Shown here one piece after another: positions 49,756 to 60,611 of a stretch of DNA of 64,000 nt. The position numbers and the translations under genes were made by a program. The stretch lies in assembly GCA_903934285.1 (NCBI GenBank), contig CAIZNN010000102.1, forward strand, positions 1 to 64,000. Reading direction: 5' to 3'. The DNA comes from Akkermansiaceae bacterium (lineage in GTDB: Bacteria > Verrucomicrobiota > Verrucomicrobiia > Verrucomicrobiales > Akkermansiaceae). Position 1 is the first letter of the stretch; each line of letters opens with the position of its first letter. The notes beneath the pieces are model-generated. The model saw only the letters and a list, made by a program, of their open reading frames with translations. It did no database searches and was not told the origin of the DNA.

Positions 49756-51153
49756 TCAATGTCCCTGGGGGCGTTCGCGCGGTTCCCATTCGCGGCGGGT
49801 GCGGGAGCGCACCGAGAAGATGATGGGCACGCCGGGGGCGGGATGGGCGGCGCGCATCTGGTTGGTTAGATAGGCTTCATAGCTGTTGGCCATGAGGCGT
49901 TTGTCATTGACGAAGAGGACGATGGTGGGGACAGGGATGATGCTGTATTTCTCGTTGGTGGCGGCGGTGGCGTAGTAGAGTTTGAGGCGGCGGCGCAGTT
50001 TGTTATCGATAGGTGGCGGGGTTTTGTCGAAGGCGGCGTGGAGGATGCGGTTGAGCACGCCGGTGCCGGGGATGTTTTGGGCGCCCTTGCGGATTTTGAG
50101 GGCTTCCTTGAGGACATGGTCCACCGAGCTGCCGGTTTTGGCCGAGCATGCGACAAAGGGCGCGAAGGCGAGAAAGAACAATTCGCGGCGGACGTGTTCG
50201 GCGGCGTGTTCCAAGCGGGCTTTGGCGGGGGTGTCGGGGTGATAGAGGTCGAATTTGTTGAGGGCGATGATGCAGGGTTTTTTTTCCTCGAGAATGAGTT
50301 GGGCGATCTTGCGGTCCTGCGCGGTGACGCCGGTGACCAGATCGATGACGAGCACGCAGAGGTCGGCGCGGCGGATTGCGCGTTCCGAACGCATCGCCGA
50401 GAATACTTCCACCGAATTGTCGCGCTTGCCACGGGGGCGCAAGCCGGCGGTGTCGATCAGGGTGAAGCGCTCGCCTTGGAAGGTGTAGGGCAGGTCGACC
50501 GCATCGCGGGTGGTGCCGGCGATGGTCGAGACGATGGTGCGCTCGTCATGGAGGATGGCGTTGACCAGTGAGGATTTGCCGGCATTGGGCTTGCCGACGA
50601 TGGCGAGCTTGATGCCGACGGCATCGGCGACCTCGGCGATGGCCTCGGTCTCGGCGACCAGCGGGGCGATGGCGGCATCGATTTCGTCGCAGAGGCGGCC
50701 GAAATTGCGGCCGTGTTCGGCGGAGACCAGGATGCTGGAGGTGAAGCCGAGCCGCGCGAAATCCGAGAAGACGGCCTCGTGTTTCGGGTCGTCCACTTTG
50801 TTGATCACCAACAACACCGGCGGCTTGGCCTTGCGCAACTTCTGCGCCAGCGCCTGATCCACCGGCGTCAGTCCGTCCTGGCCATCCACGACTAACAAAA
50901 TCAGGTCGGCCGTTTCCATGGCGATGTCCGCCTCGATGGCGACTTGTGCGCCAAAGCCGTCGTCGATGGTGGCGCCGATGCCGCCGGTATCAATCAGGGT
51001 GCAGGCGTGCACGGTGGCCTTGGAGGGCGCGGCAATCCGGTCGCGGGTGACGCCGGGTTGGTCATGGACGATGGCGATTTTGCGTCCGGCGAGGCGGTTG
51101 AAGAGCGCGGATTTTCCGACATTGGGACGGCCGACGATGGCAACGGTGGGCAT
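49756..51153 (-). CDS. der: Ribosome biogenesis GTPase Der (EngA)
   Basis: Two GTPase domains: GRPNVGKSALFNRLAG and GKPNAGKSSLVNAI; NKVD, NKFD; KH-like C-terminus. Confidence 0.95.
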   Translation of the reverse strand: MPTVAIVGRPNVGKSALFNRLAGRKIAIVHDQPGVTRDRIAAPSKATVHACTLIDTGGIGATIDDGFGAQVAIEADIAMETADLILLVVDGQDGLTPVDQALAQKLRKAKPPVLLVINKVDDPKHEAVFSDFARLGFTSSILVSAEHGRNFGRLCDEIDAAIAPLVAETEAIAEVADAVGIKLAIVGKPNAGKSSLVNAILHDERTIVSTIAGTTRDAVDLPYTFQGERFTLIDTAGLRPRGKRDNSVEVFSAMRSERAIRRADLCVLVIDLVTGVTAQDRKIAQLILEEKKPCIIALNKFDLYHPDTPAKARLEHAAEHVRRELFFLAFAPFVACSAKTGSSVDHVLKEALKIRKGAQNIPGTGVLNRILHAAFDKTPPPIDNKLRRRLKLYYATAATNEKYSIIPVPTIVLFVNDKRLMANSYEAYLTNQMRAAHPAPGVPIIFSVRSRTRREWEPRERPQGH

Positions 51154-51349
51154 GGGAGGAGGGGAGGAGGGATGTCGGGGGAGCGGTGAGTGAGGCAGTG
51201 AAGCAGGGGAAGGTCCGGTATTTAGCCGCAAGAGACAAGCGCGGAGAGGGAAAAGAAATGAGGGGCATGGCTTGCGCCCGGGGACACGCCGGCTGGGACC
51301 GGCGCTCCGTGCGCCGGTTGGGGCCGGCGCACGGGGCAGAGGTAAAGCA

Positions 51350-51377
51350 AAAAACCCCGCCGTTGCGGGCGGGGTTA
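51350..51377 (-). terminator. Intrinsic terminator downstream of tRNA-Asp
   Basis: On minus strand AACCCCGCC-loop-GGCGGGGTT followed by TTTT. Confidence 0.75.
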
Positions 51378-51394
51378 ATTACCGAATGGGATGG

Positions 51395-51468
51395 CGGAGC
51401 GGACGGGGCTCGAACCCGCGACCTCCAACGTGACAGGCTGGCGCTCTAACCAACTGAGCTACCGCTCC
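51395..51468 (-). tRNA. tRNA-Asp (GTC)
   Basis: ggagcggtagctcagttggttagagcgccagcctGTCacgttggaggtcgcgggttcgagccccgtccgctcc; discriminator G. Confidence 0.93.
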
Positions 51469-51552
51469 ATCCCCGTTCGGGTGGCGCGCAAGCTAGGGGA
51501 CGATCGGAACCGGTGCAACACCTAATTTGCGAAAAATGCATTTTTTTCCATC

Positions 51553-52479
51553 TCACGAGAGAGCCGCGACTGCGGCGTCGAGTGAGGCGAGGTCGTCGAT
51601 GGAATGGACGGTGAGGTCTTTGTCGATTTTGCCGAGCAAGCCGGCGATGACTTTGCCGGGCCCGAGTTCGAGGAAATGGCGGTGGCCCAACGAGATGAGC
51701 TTGTGGATCGACTCGGTCCAGCGCACCGAGCCGGTGACTTGAGCTTCGAGCGAATGGCGGATTTCGGCCGCCTCGGACACGACGCTGGCGGAGAAATTGC
51801 AGACGACAGGCAAGGTGGGCGTCTGGAGGGCAACGGTGGCGAGTTGCACGGCGAGTTGCTCTTTGGCGCTCTGCATCAAGCGGGAGTGGTAGGCGCCAGC
51901 GACGTTGAGTTTGATGGCACGGCGGATGCCGAAGTCCTTGGCTTTGGCCACGGCGGCATCAATGCCGGCCACCGTGCCGGAAAGCACGATTTGGCCCGGG
52001 GCGTTGAAATTGGCGACATCGACATCAGCGGCTGCGGCCAAGGCGCGGACCTGGTCCTCGTCGCCGCCGATCAGGGCGGCCATGGTCCCTTGGGTGGCGA
52101 GGCAGGCTGCTTCCATGAATTCGCCGCGACGCGCGACGAGGCGCAGGCCGTCGGCGAAAGAAAACGTGCCGGCGGCGACGTGGGCGGTGAATTCGCCGAG
52201 CGAGAGGCCGGCGGTGGCAACGGGTTGGAGTTGGGGCAGGCGTTCGCGGACCAGGGCCAAGGTCATCAGGCCGTGGAGAAAGAGTGCGGGTTGGCAGCGC
52301 GAAGTTTTGGTGAGTTCCACATCAGGGCCTTCAAACATGATCTCGGAGATGGAAAATCCGAGCGCTTCATCGGCTTGGCTGGCGAGACTGCGTGCGGTTG
52401 CGGAGGACTCCGCCAGATCTTTGCCCATGCCCACTCGTTGTGCGCCTTGGCCGGAAAATAAGAGAACAATTTGGCTCAT
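51553..52479 (-). CDS. fabD: Malonyl CoA-ACP transacylase
   Basis: LLFSGQGAQRVGMGKDLAESS; ATAGLSLGEFTAHVAAG; VAGAYHSRLMQ. Confidence 0.95.
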   Translation of the reverse strand: MSQIVLLFSGQGAQRVGMGKDLAESSATARSLASQADEALGFSISEIMFEGPDVELTKTSRCQPALFLHGLMTLALVRERLPQLQPVATAGLSLGEFTAHVAAGTFSFADGLRLVARRGEFMEAACLATQGTMAALIGGDEDQVRALAAAADVDVANFNAPGQIVLSGTVAGIDAAVAKAKDFGIRRAIKLNVAGAYHSRLMQSAKEQLAVQLATVALQTPTLPVVCNFSASVVSEAAEIRHSLEAQVTGSVRWTESIHKLISLGHRHFLELGPGKVIAGLLGKIDKDLTVHSIDDLASLDAAVAALS

Positions 52480-52642
52480 GTCGCCGGAGGTCTAGGGCAA
52501 GGCGCGATGCTTGAAAAGGGGGAAATGCGTCCGGGCGGGGCGGGCGATTGGAAATTTCCTCAAAAGCACGCACGAAAGTGGCAACTTTCCGGGAGTTCGC
52601 GGGTTCCGGTAATGAGTTTAGTAAACGAACCATCCATTTGCC

Positions 52643-54076
52643 ATGAAACCAACACTCCATAGTTTCCGATTGATTCCGGTTGTAGCCGCCGGGTTGCTGT
52701 TTTTTCCGATGACCGCGCCGGGGCAGGATGCGGCTGCAGAGCCCGCCCCCCCGGAAGCCCAGCGCGAGGCGCCTAACCCCGCACGGGTGGAGGCGATGAT
52801 GCGCGAACTGCAGGAACTCCACCGCGCCGGCAAGCACGAGGAAGCACGCCCGATCGCCGAACGGCTCCGGGCCCTTGCCAAGGAGCATCCTCAAATGGCC
52901 GCACGCGTCCACGAGGCCATGAAGCAACAACAAGGCCAAAAGGCCGATCCGCCCAAGGGTCCCGAGGGTCAGCAACGCCCGATGGCCCAGCCGGGACCGC
53001 AGGGACAACAGCATCCGATGGCCCAGCCGGGACCGCAAGGACAACCTCAACCGATGGCCCAGCCGGGACCGCAGGGACCGCCGCAACCGATGGCCCAGCC
53101 GGGACCGCAGGGACAACCGCAACCGATGGCCCAGCCGGGACCGCAGGGACAACAGCATCCGATGGCGCAGCCGGGACCACAAGGACAACAGCAACCGATG
53201 GCCCAGCCGGGACCTCAAGGACAGGAACGCCCGATGGCCCAGCCGAAGCGGGATAGATGGGAGCGCCGCATGGCCCAACCCAAGCCAGCTGGACCACAGC
53301 AACCGATGGCCCAAGCCCAGGCCGGGCGGGCAGGCGGATGGGGTCCGCAGATGGCGCAACCCAATGTGGCGCCAAGGCGCATGATGTTCCGGCGGTCCCT
53401 GCAAGATGGACAGGCGCAACCGATGGCCCAAGCCCAGGCCGGGCGGGCAGGCGGATGGGGTCCGCAGATGGCGCAACCCAATGTGGCGCCGGGATGCTAC
53501 ATGATGTTCCATCGGTCCCAGCAAGGTAGACAAGGGTGTCCGATGGCCCAAGCCCAGGCCGGGCGGGCAGGCGGATGGGGTCCGCAGATGGCGCAACCCA
53601 ATGTGGCGCCGGGACGCAACATGATGTTCCAGCGGCTCTTGCAAGGTGGACAGGGGGGGCGCTTGGCTCAGCCACAACCGGCCCGGCCTAACGTCGCCGC
53701 CGATGCCGCCCAGACCGATAGATCGCCAGTCGCTCGAATCCGGCATTTGCGCCAGGCTGCCGAGCATTTGGCCGCCGCTGGATATCCCGCCTATGCCGCC
53801 AAGGCCAGCAACGAAATCCGCCGCCTGGAAGCGGCACTCAAACAACCGCAGGTGGAAATGAAACAACCGCAGCCGGCCGCACCCGCCCCCTTCGACAAAG
53901 CCGCCACGCGCGCCGCCCCGCGTCGCGATTTCAACCTGCAGCAGCAGACCAAGCCGGCCGCCGGGCGAGCGCCCGATGCCAACGCCGCAATGCTGAACGA
54001 AATGCGCAAGTTGAGCAGCCAAGTCCAACAACTCGGCGCGCGGATGCAGAAGCTCGAAGCACGCGGCACCGAGTAA
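52643..54076 (+). CDS. Secreted Gln/Pro/Gly-rich modular repeat protein
   Basis: Signal peptide; MAQPGPQGQxxP repeats (about 52980-53240); three MAQAQAGRAGGWGPQMAQPNVAP blocks starting 53306, 53423, 53543; C-terminal coiled coil. Confidence 0.8.
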   Translation: MKPTLHSFRLIPVVAAGLLFFPMTAPGQDAAAEPAPPEAQREAPNPARVEAMMRELQELHRAGKHEEARPIAERLRALAKEHPQMAARVHEAMKQQQGQKADPPKGPEGQQRPMAQPGPQGQQHPMAQPGPQGQPQPMAQPGPQGPPQPMAQPGPQGQPQPMAQPGPQGQQHPMAQPGPQGQQQPMAQPGPQGQERPMAQPKRDRWERRMAQPKPAGPQQPMAQAQAGRAGGWGPQMAQPNVAPRRMMFRRSLQDGQAQPMAQAQAGRAGGWGPQMAQPNVAPGCYMMFHRSQQGRQGCPMAQAQAGRAGGWGPQMAQPNVAPGRNMMFQRLLQGGQGGRLAQPQPARPNVAADAAQTDRSPVARIRHLRQAAEHLAAAGYPAYAAKASNEIRRLEAALKQPQVEMKQPQPAAPAPFDKAATRAAPRRDFNLQQQTKPAAGRAPDANAAMLNEMRKLSSQVQQLGARMQKLEARGTE

Positions 54077-54100
54077 TCCCCGCTCAGGAGTCTGCGCGGT

Positions 54101-54352
54101 TTTGGGGTAGACCGCACAGTCCTCTGTGCGGTCTTCAGCAAATGAAGAGCGGGCCGCGAGTGATAATTCAAGCGGCCGAGCCGCATTCGATTGATGGTCC
54201 GCACAGGAACCTGCTAGCGGTTCTTTGGTTGGTGAGCTGCGGGAGGGGAGTGCGAACCGAGTGGGTTCCCGGCGTGCCGGGACGAAGACCGCACAGAGGA
54301 CTGTGCGGAGTACTTGTTAGGCCGCACAGAGGACTGTGCGGTCTACCCCAAA
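54101..54352. repeat. MITE-like element with 31-bp perfect inverted repeats
   Basis: TTTGGGGTAGACCGCACAGTCCTCTGTGCGG at 54101-54131 and its exact reverse complement at 54322-54352; third palindrome CCGCACAGAGGACTGTGCGG at 54289-54308. Confidence 0.9.
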
Positions 54353-56220
54353 CTCCGCGTGCGGATTTCCTCCTGAATCGCGGCGATGAAATCGGGCAGC
54401 GGCTTGGTCGTTAGATCCTCGTTGTCGCGATGGCGGATGGAGACGGTGCCGTCCTCCACTTCGCGGGCACCGAGAACGAGCATGTAGGGGACACGGTCGA
54501 GGCGGGCAAGGCGGATTTTGGCGCCGATTTTGTCATTGCTGCGGTCCACCGTGACGCGCAGGCCGGCGTCGGCGAGTTGAGTGGCGGTGGCTTCCGCGGC
54601 GTCGAGGGTTTTTTCCGAGATGGGAATGACGCGGACTTGCTCGGGGGCGAGCCAGGTGGGGAATTTGCCTTCGAAATGTTCGATGAGCAGGCCGGTGAAG
54701 CGTTCTAACGAACCGAACGGCGCGCGGTGGATCATGACCGGGCGGTGGGGCTGGTTGTCGGCCCCCACATACGTTAGGTCGAAGCGTTCGGGCAAATTGT
54801 AATCGACTTGGACGGTGCCGAGTTGCCACTCGCGGCCGATGATATCCTTGACCACAAAGTCGATTTTGGGGCCGTAGAAGGCGGCCTCGCCGGGTTCCTC
54901 GGTGTATTCGACGCCGAGGGTTTGCACGGCGGCGCGCAACGCGGCTTCGGCCTTGTCCCAATTGGCGGCGTCGCCGACGTACTTGTCGGACGCCGGGTCG
55001 CGCAGCGACAGGCGCACCCGGTAATCGTGCATGCCGAGGGTGCCGAGGACCTTTTTGACCAGATCGAGGCAGCCGGCCACTTCGGCGGCCACCTGGTCGG
55101 GCGTGCAGAACAAATGCGCGTCGTCCTGGGTGAAGCCGCGCACGCGGGTCATGCCGCCGAGTTCGCCGGATTGCTCCCAGCGATAGACGGTGCCGAACTC
55201 GGCGAGGCGCACCGGCAGATCGCGGTAGGAATGCGGGTCGCTGGCATAGATCTTGATATGATGCGGGCAATTCATCGGCTTGAGCAGATAGCCGTCGTAG
55301 TCGCCGTTGGCGAGGCCGTTGAGCAGTTCGCCGCAGGTGGCGTTTTCATCGGCGAGTCGTTCCAACACATCGCGTTCGGCGATGGGCGGGTACTGGCTTT
55401 CCTGATAGTAGGGGAAATGGCCGGAGGTGCGGTAGAGTTCGAGTTTGCCGATATGCGGGGTGAACACCTGCGAGTAGCCTTGTTTGTCGAGTTGCTCGGT
55501 GATGAATTCCTGCAGCGCGCGGCGCACCAGCGCGCCTTTCGGCTTCCACAGGATGAGCCCCTGGCCGACGGCCTCATCGATGTGAAAGAGGCCGAGTTCT
55601 TTGCCGAGGCGGCGGTGGTCGCGCTTTTTCGCTTCTTCGAGGCGGGTGAGGTGGTCTTGCAGCTCGGTGGAGTTTTTGAAGCAGGTGCCATAGAGGCGTT
55701 GCAGCGATTCGCGCTCCTTGTCGCCCTTGTAGTAGGAACTGGCGATGCTCATGAGCTTGAACGCCTTGCAATTGCCGGTGCGGCCCACATGCGGGCCGGC
55801 GCACAGGTCCCAGAACTCGCCGTTCTTGAAGATCGAGATCTCTTCGTCCGCGGGGATTGAATCTAGCAAATCGACCTTGAAGTGGCTGGCCACCGGGCGC
55901 TCGGCCACCGCCCCGAGTCGGCCGGCCTTGGCCAAGGCGAGCGCCTCATCGCGGGAAATGATGACGCGCTCAAAGCAGTCGTTGTCTTTGACCACGCGTT
56001 TCATTTCCTCTTCGATGCGGGGGAAATCGTCCGGAGTGATGTGGTGGGCCAGATCCATGTCATAGTAGAACCCGTTTTCCACGGGGGGGCCCGCGGCGAG
56101 TTGGACATCCGGCCAGAGGCGGCAGATGGCGGTGGCCATGACATGGGCACAGGAATGGCGGAGCCGTTCCAGATCCGTCATTTGCTGGCGTTCATCGAGG
56201 GTCTTGCGGTCGGTTGACAT
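54343..56220 (-). CDS. thrS: Threonine-tRNA ligase
   Basis: LERLRHSCAHVMATAICRLWPDVQLAAGPPVENGFYYD; GGMTRVRGFTQDDAHLFC; MNCPHHIKIY; HRAPFGSLERF. Confidence 0.97.
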   Translation of the reverse strand: MSTDRKTLDERQQMTDLERLRHSCAHVMATAICRLWPDVQLAAGPPVENGFYYDMDLAHHITPDDFPRIEEEMKRVVKDNDCFERVIISRDEALALAKAGRLGAVAERPVASHFKVDLLDSIPADEEISIFKNGEFWDLCAGPHVGRTGNCKAFKLMSIASSYYKGDKERESLQRLYGTCFKNSTELQDHLTRLEEAKKRDHRRLGKELGLFHIDEAVGQGLILWKPKGALVRRALQEFITEQLDKQGYSQVFTPHIGKLELYRTSGHFPYYQESQYPPIAERDVLERLADENATCGELLNGLANGDYDGYLLKPMNCPHHIKIYASDPHSYRDLPVRLAEFGTVYRWEQSGELGGMTRVRGFTQDDAHLFCTPDQVAAEVAGCLDLVKKVLGTLGMHDYRVRLSLRDPASDKYVGDAANWDKAEAALRAAVQTLGVEYTEEPGEAAFYGPKIDFVVKDIIGREWQLGTVQVDYNLPERFDLTYVGADNQPHRPVMIHRAPFGSLERFTGLLIEHFEGKFPTWLAPEQVRVIPISEKTLDAAEATATQLADAGLRVTVDRSNDKIGAKIRLARLDRVPYMLVLGAREVEDGTVSIRHRDNEDLTTKPLPDFIAAIQEEIRTRSLG

Positions 56221-56342
56221 GGGAGTGGGATGTTAGATTGAGGAATTCAGGGAAAAAGATGAGGTCAATGGTCATGGGTCAATGGTCATGGGTAAAGACG
56301 CTGCGGCTCTTCTTCTTCACCCATGACCCATGACTAGTGACA

Positions 56343-57659
56343 TCACCTGTCGAGCAGGGCGAATTTGAGTTCGGCTTCGGACACCACCTCGCCGTTGACC
56401 AGGCAGCGGCAGCGGGTCTGGCCGATGGAGCCGCGCATTTTGATGATGTTGCCCTCGATGACGAGGGTGTCGCCGGGCAGCACCGGGCGGCGCCATTTGA
56501 CGTTGTCGGCACTCATGAAGTAGCCGATTTTGCCGATGTTTTCGGGTTTGCGCAACATCAGCACCGAGGACACCTGGGCCATGGCTTCGAGTTGGAGCAC
56601 CCCTGGCATGATTGGATGGCCGGGGAAATGGCCGGGGAAGTACGGCTCGTTGATGGTGACGTTCTTGACGCCGATGCATTTGCTGTCGCCCTCGAAGCCG
56701 ACGATGCGATCGACCATGAGGAACGGGTAGCGGTGGGGGAGGATTTTGAGGACCTCATGGATATCGAGCACCCCCTCGCCATTGGGGATGGTGATTGGCG
56801 CGGGCACCATCGAACGCATCCGGGCATACTCGGTCTTGAGGGTGGCGGCCATTTTGGTGTTGGGCCCGTGGCCGGGCTTGATGGCAATGACGTGGCCGCG
56901 GATGCGGATGCCCGCCAACATCAGATCGCCGATGAGGTCGAGCGCCTTGTGGCGGGCGAATTCATTGGTGAAGCGCAGCGCTTCCTTGGACATGACCTCG
57001 TTGCCGCGGATGACGATGGCACTTTCCAACGAGCCGCCTTTGATCAGGCCCTTGTCTAACAGCGGTTTGACATCCTCGTAATACACAAAGGTGCGTGCCG
57101 CGCAGATTTCCTTCTCGTAGATGGCCGGGGTGATTTCGCTGGAAAAGTATTGGGTGAAGCGGCCTTGCGGGCCGACGTTGGTGACCGAGATGCGGAAGGT
57201 TTTGCAGGGGACGATGGTGATGAGGGTGCCGTCGCCGGTTTCCAGGTGCATCGGTTCACGGATTTCCCACACCTTGCGTGGGGCGGTCTGGGCGCTGATG
57301 CCGGCGTTGCGGATCAGCTGCACAAATGGTAGCGACGAGCCATCGCCGATGGGCGGCTCGTTGGCATCCATTTCGATGAGGGCATTGTCGATGCCCATGC
57401 CGGTGAGGGCGGAGATGACGTGCTCGACGGTGTGCACCTTGACCGAGCCCTCCGCCAGCGTCGTGGCGCGTTCGACGGTCTGGACTTTTTCCACATCGGC
57501 ACTGATGAACGGCTTGTCGGGCAGATCAATCCGGCGGAATTTCAGCCCGTGGCCCTCGGGCGCCGGGGTGAGCGTGAGGGAAACTTTCGCGCCGGTATGG
57601 AGCGAGGTGCCTTCGAGAGTGGCGGAGCCGGCGAGGGTGTGCTGAACAGCGTGGGACAT
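56343..57659 (-). CDS. lpxC/fabZ: Bifunctional LpxC / FabZ
   Basis: LpxC half [48 protein letters not shown]; FabZ half [38 protein letters not shown]. Confidence 0.95.
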   Translation of the reverse strand: MSHAVQHTLAGSATLEGTSLHTGAKVSLTLTPAPEGHGLKFRRIDLPDKPFISADVEKVQTVERATTLAEGSVKVHTVEHVISALTGMGIDNALIEMDANEPPIGDGSSLPFVQLIRNAGISAQTAPRKVWEIREPMHLETGDGTLITIVPCKTFRISVTNVGPQGRFTQYFSSEITPAIYEKEICAARTFVYYEDVKPLLDKGLIKGGSLESAIVIRGNEVMSKEALRFTNEFARHKALDLIGDLMLAGIRIRGHVIAIKPGHGPNTKMAATLKTEYARMRSMVPAPITIPNGEGVLDIHEVLKILPHRYPFLMVDRIVGFEGDSKCIGVKNVTINEPYFPGHFPGHPIMPGVLQLEAMAQVSSVLMLRKPENIGKIGYFMSADNVKWRRPVLPGDTLVIEGNIIKMRGSIGQTRCRCLVNGEVVSEAELKFALLDR

Positions 57660-57803
57660 GGGCGCGCAGTATCCGGGCTGCCCCGGCAACATTCAAGCCG
57701 GAATCGGCTGAAATCCGCCACAAGGCATGGAATGGCCACCGCGCCAGAGCAGGGCGGCGAGGTTTTGATTCCCATTTCCCGAAAATCCACCTATAAGCAG
57801 CGC

Positions 57804-59633
57804 ATGCCCACCTTACGCAGCAACACCACCACGCAAGGTCGCCTGATGTCCGGCGCGCGCAGCCTCTGGCGCGCCAATGGCATGCAGGAAGACCAGTTCG
57901 GCAAGCCCATCATTGCCATCGTCAACTCGTTCACCCAGTTTGTGCCGGGCCACGCCCACCTCCACGACGTCGGCCAATTTGTCAAAGGCCTCATCGAAGC
58001 GCAGGGTTGTTTCGCCGCGGAGTTCAATACCATTGCCGTCGATGACGGCATCGCCATGGGACATGACGGCATGCTCTATTCCCTGCCATCGCGCGAGGTC
58101 ATCGCCGACAGTGTGGAATACATGGTCAACGCCCATCAGGCGGACGCCATGATCTGCATCAGCAATTGCGATAAAATCACCCCCGGCATGCTCATGGCGG
58201 CGATGCGCCTCAATATCCCGGCCATTTTCGTCTCCGGCGGCCCGATGGAAGCCGGCGTGGTCGGTGACAAGAAATACGACTTGGTCGACGCGATGGTCAT
58301 GGGCGGCGACAGCGCGGTATCCGACGAATTGCTTGACAGCGTCGAGCGCAATGCCTGTCCGACCTGTGGTTCGTGCTCGGGAATGTTCACCGCCAACTCG
58401 ATGAACTGCCTCAACGAGGCGCTGGGCATGGCGTTGCCGGGCAACGGCACGGTGGTTGCGACCCACGCGAATCGGCGCAAACTGTTTGAGCAGGCAGCCA
58501 CGCGCATTGTGGAGATGGCCGTGGCCTATTACCGCGACGGCGACACCGCGGTGTTGCCCCGCTCGATCGCCTGCCGCAGTGCGTTTGACAATGCGATGGC
58601 GTTGGATGTCGCCATGGGTGGCTCAACCAATACCGTGCTCCACATCCTCGCCATCGCCCATGAGGCGGGGGTCGCCTTCGGCATGGATGATATCGATGCC
58701 ATTTCGCGCCGCGTCCCGTGCATTTGCAAAGTCGCGCCCAGCTCGCCGTACCATGTCGAGGACGTCAACCGGGCTGGCGGCATCATGCGCATCCTCGGCG
58801 AACTCGAAGCCGCCGGGCTGATCGACGGAACCGTGCCGCGGGTTGACGGCATGACCCTGGCGCAAGCCATCGCCCGCTACGACATTTCGCGGCCGACGGT
58901 GAGCCAGGAGGCGATCGAACTCTATCAAAGTGCCCCCGGCGGTGGCCGCAACCTGGTGTTCGCGTCGCAGGCGGCGAGCTTCCGCGAGCTCGACACCGAT
59001 CAGGCGCTCGGCTGCATCCGCGACGTGGCCCACGCCTACTCGCCGGATGGCGGACTGGCCGTGCTAAGCGGCAACATCGCCCGCGCCGGGAGCATCGTCA
59101 AAACTGCGGGTGTGGATGCCATGGCCTTGCAGTTCCAAGGGGCCGCCAAGGTGTTTGAATCACAGGATGCCGCCTGCGAGGCAATCTTGCAGGGCCGCAT
59201 CGTGCCTGGCGACGTGGTGGTCATCCGCTACGAAGGACCACGCGGCGGGCCCGGCATGCAGGAAATGCTCTATCCCACCTCGTACTTGAAATCCATGGGC
59301 CTGGGCAAAGTCTGCGCCCTCATCACCGACGGCCGGTTTTCCGGCGGCACCTCCGGCCTATCCATCGGCCATGTCTCACCCGAAGCCGCCGCCGGCGGTG
59401 CCATCGCGCTGGTGCGGGATGGCGACCCGATCAAAATCGTCATCGCCGAGCGCTTGATCCAGCTGCTTGTTAGCGACGACGAGCTGGCGGCCCGCGAACA
59501 AGCCGAGCTGGCCAAGGGCAAACTCGCCTACCGGCCCGCCGGCCGCAACCGCCAGGTCTCCAACGCGCTTAAAATCTACGCCCGCCATGTGACATCCGCC
59601 GACAAGGGCGCGGTGCGCGAGGAGCTCGAGTAG
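57804..59633 (+). CDS. ilvD: Dihydroxy-acid dehydratase
   Basis: [64 protein letters not shown]. Confidence 0.97.
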   Translation: MPTLRSNTTTQGRLMSGARSLWRANGMQEDQFGKPIIAIVNSFTQFVPGHAHLHDVGQFVKGLIEAQGCFAAEFNTIAVDDGIAMGHDGMLYSLPSREVIADSVEYMVNAHQADAMICISNCDKITPGMLMAAMRLNIPAIFVSGGPMEAGVVGDKKYDLVDAMVMGGDSAVSDELLDSVERNACPTCGSCSGMFTANSMNCLNEALGMALPGNGTVVATHANRRKLFEQAATRIVEMAVAYYRDGDTAVLPRSIACRSAFDNAMALDVAMGGSTNTVLHILAIAHEAGVAFGMDDIDAISRRVPCICKVAPSSPYHVEDVNRAGGIMRILGELEAAGLIDGTVPRVDGMTLAQAIARYDISRPTVSQEAIELYQSAPGGGRNLVFASQAASFRELDTDQALGCIRDVAHAYSPDGGLAVLSGNIARAGSIVKTAGVDAMALQFQGAAKVFESQDAACEAILQGRIVPGDVVVIRYEGPRGGPGMQEMLYPTSYLKSMGLGKVCALITDGRFSGGTSGLSIGHVSPEAAAGGAIALVRDGDPIKIVIAERLIQLLVSDDELAAREQAELAKGKLAYRPAGRNRQVSNALKIYARHVTSADKGAVREELE

Positions 59634-59681
59634 AGACCAGCCGGGCTTGAAATTGCCTGCGATTGCCTGCCAAGCCCCGCC

Positions 59682-60611
59682 ATGACTCTGCCGCTCAGTT
59701 CCCCTGCCGCCTTGCTGGTGCTCTACAGCCTGTTGGCCTTGGTGGCCGCCTTGGCGGGAGGCCTGCTGCCCACCTTGGTGACCCTGACGCACACGCGCCT
59801 GCAAGTGGCGGTGAGTTTTGTAGGGGGACTGATGCTGGGGCTGGCTCTGCTAGGCATGTTGCCGCACGCGTTGCAGCATCTGGATGCGGTGCCGCAAGCC
59901 ATGGCGTGGGTGGTGGGCGGTTTTCTGGTGATGTTTTTGCTGCAACGGTTTTTGCCGTTTCACCACCACGACGTGGCCGCCGGCAGTCCGCTGGAACCTT
60001 GTGGCCACAACCACTCGCTGGCCGCATGCTCGGCTGGCAACCTGAGCTGGGCGGGGGTGGCGCTGGGCCTGTCGCTGCACTCGGTGTTCGACGGCCTGGC
60101 CATGGCCGCGGCAGTGGCGGCAGGTGCGCCAAGCCACTCTGCTTCACTTGGCCTGGGCACGGCGCTCGCCGTTATCTTGCACAAACCATTCGGCGCGCTG
60201 GCCATCACCACCCTGATGGTCACAAGCCGGACGTCACGCAGCTCGCAGCGCCTGGTCACCTTCGCCTTCGCCCTGGTGACCCCGCTGGGCGCGCTCGCCT
60301 TTTTTGCCGGCGGGGGGCAGTTGGTCCATTCGCACCCCGCATGGGTGGGTGCGGCGCTGGCATTTTGCGCCGGCACGTTCCTGTGCATTGCCTGCGCCGA
60401 CTTGTTGCCGGAACTGCAATTCCACTCTCACGACCGCGTGAAACTCTCGCTCGCCTTGTTGGCCGGCATCGCCGTGGCCTTGCTCATTGTCCGCTTTGAT
60501 CATGACAGCCCCAAGCGCGCCCCCGCCGCAAAGCTGCCGGTTTTCCCCCGTGGAAGTGCTTGCTTGCCAACGCCACCTGCCCAACCTTCGGCCCGACATG
60601 AAATTTGCTGA
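59682..60611 (+). CDS. ZIP-family metal transporter-like protein
   Basis: GGLMLGLALLGMLPHALQHL; His-rich loop FHHHDVAAG; ALGLSLHSVFDGLAMAAAV. Confidence 0.75.
   Translation: MTLPLSSPAALLVLYSLLALVAALAGGLLPTLVTLTHTRLQVAVSFVGGLMLGLALLGMLPHALQHLDAVPQAMAWVVGGFLVMFLLQRFLPFHHHDVAAGSPLEPCGHNHSLAACSAGNLSWAGVALGLSLHSVFDGLAMAAAVAAGAPSHSASLGLGTALAVILHKPFGALAITTLMVTSRTSRSSQRLVTFAFALVTPLGALAFFAGGGQLVHSHPAWVGAALAFCAGTFLCIACADLLPELQFHSHDRVKLSLALLAGIAVALLIVRFDHDSPKRAPAAKLPVFPRGSACLPTPPAQPSARHEIC

Noticed and set aside
51270-51345. GC-rich palindromes (gccggctgggaccggc, gtgcgccggttggggccggcgcac) upstream of der as a riboswitch
   Set aside because: No recognisable riboswitch core; more consistent with REP-like hairpins.
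56343-57659. LpxC-FabZ fusion as novel
   Set aside because: Fusions of this type are already known in some bacterial phyla; listed as an ordinary feature.
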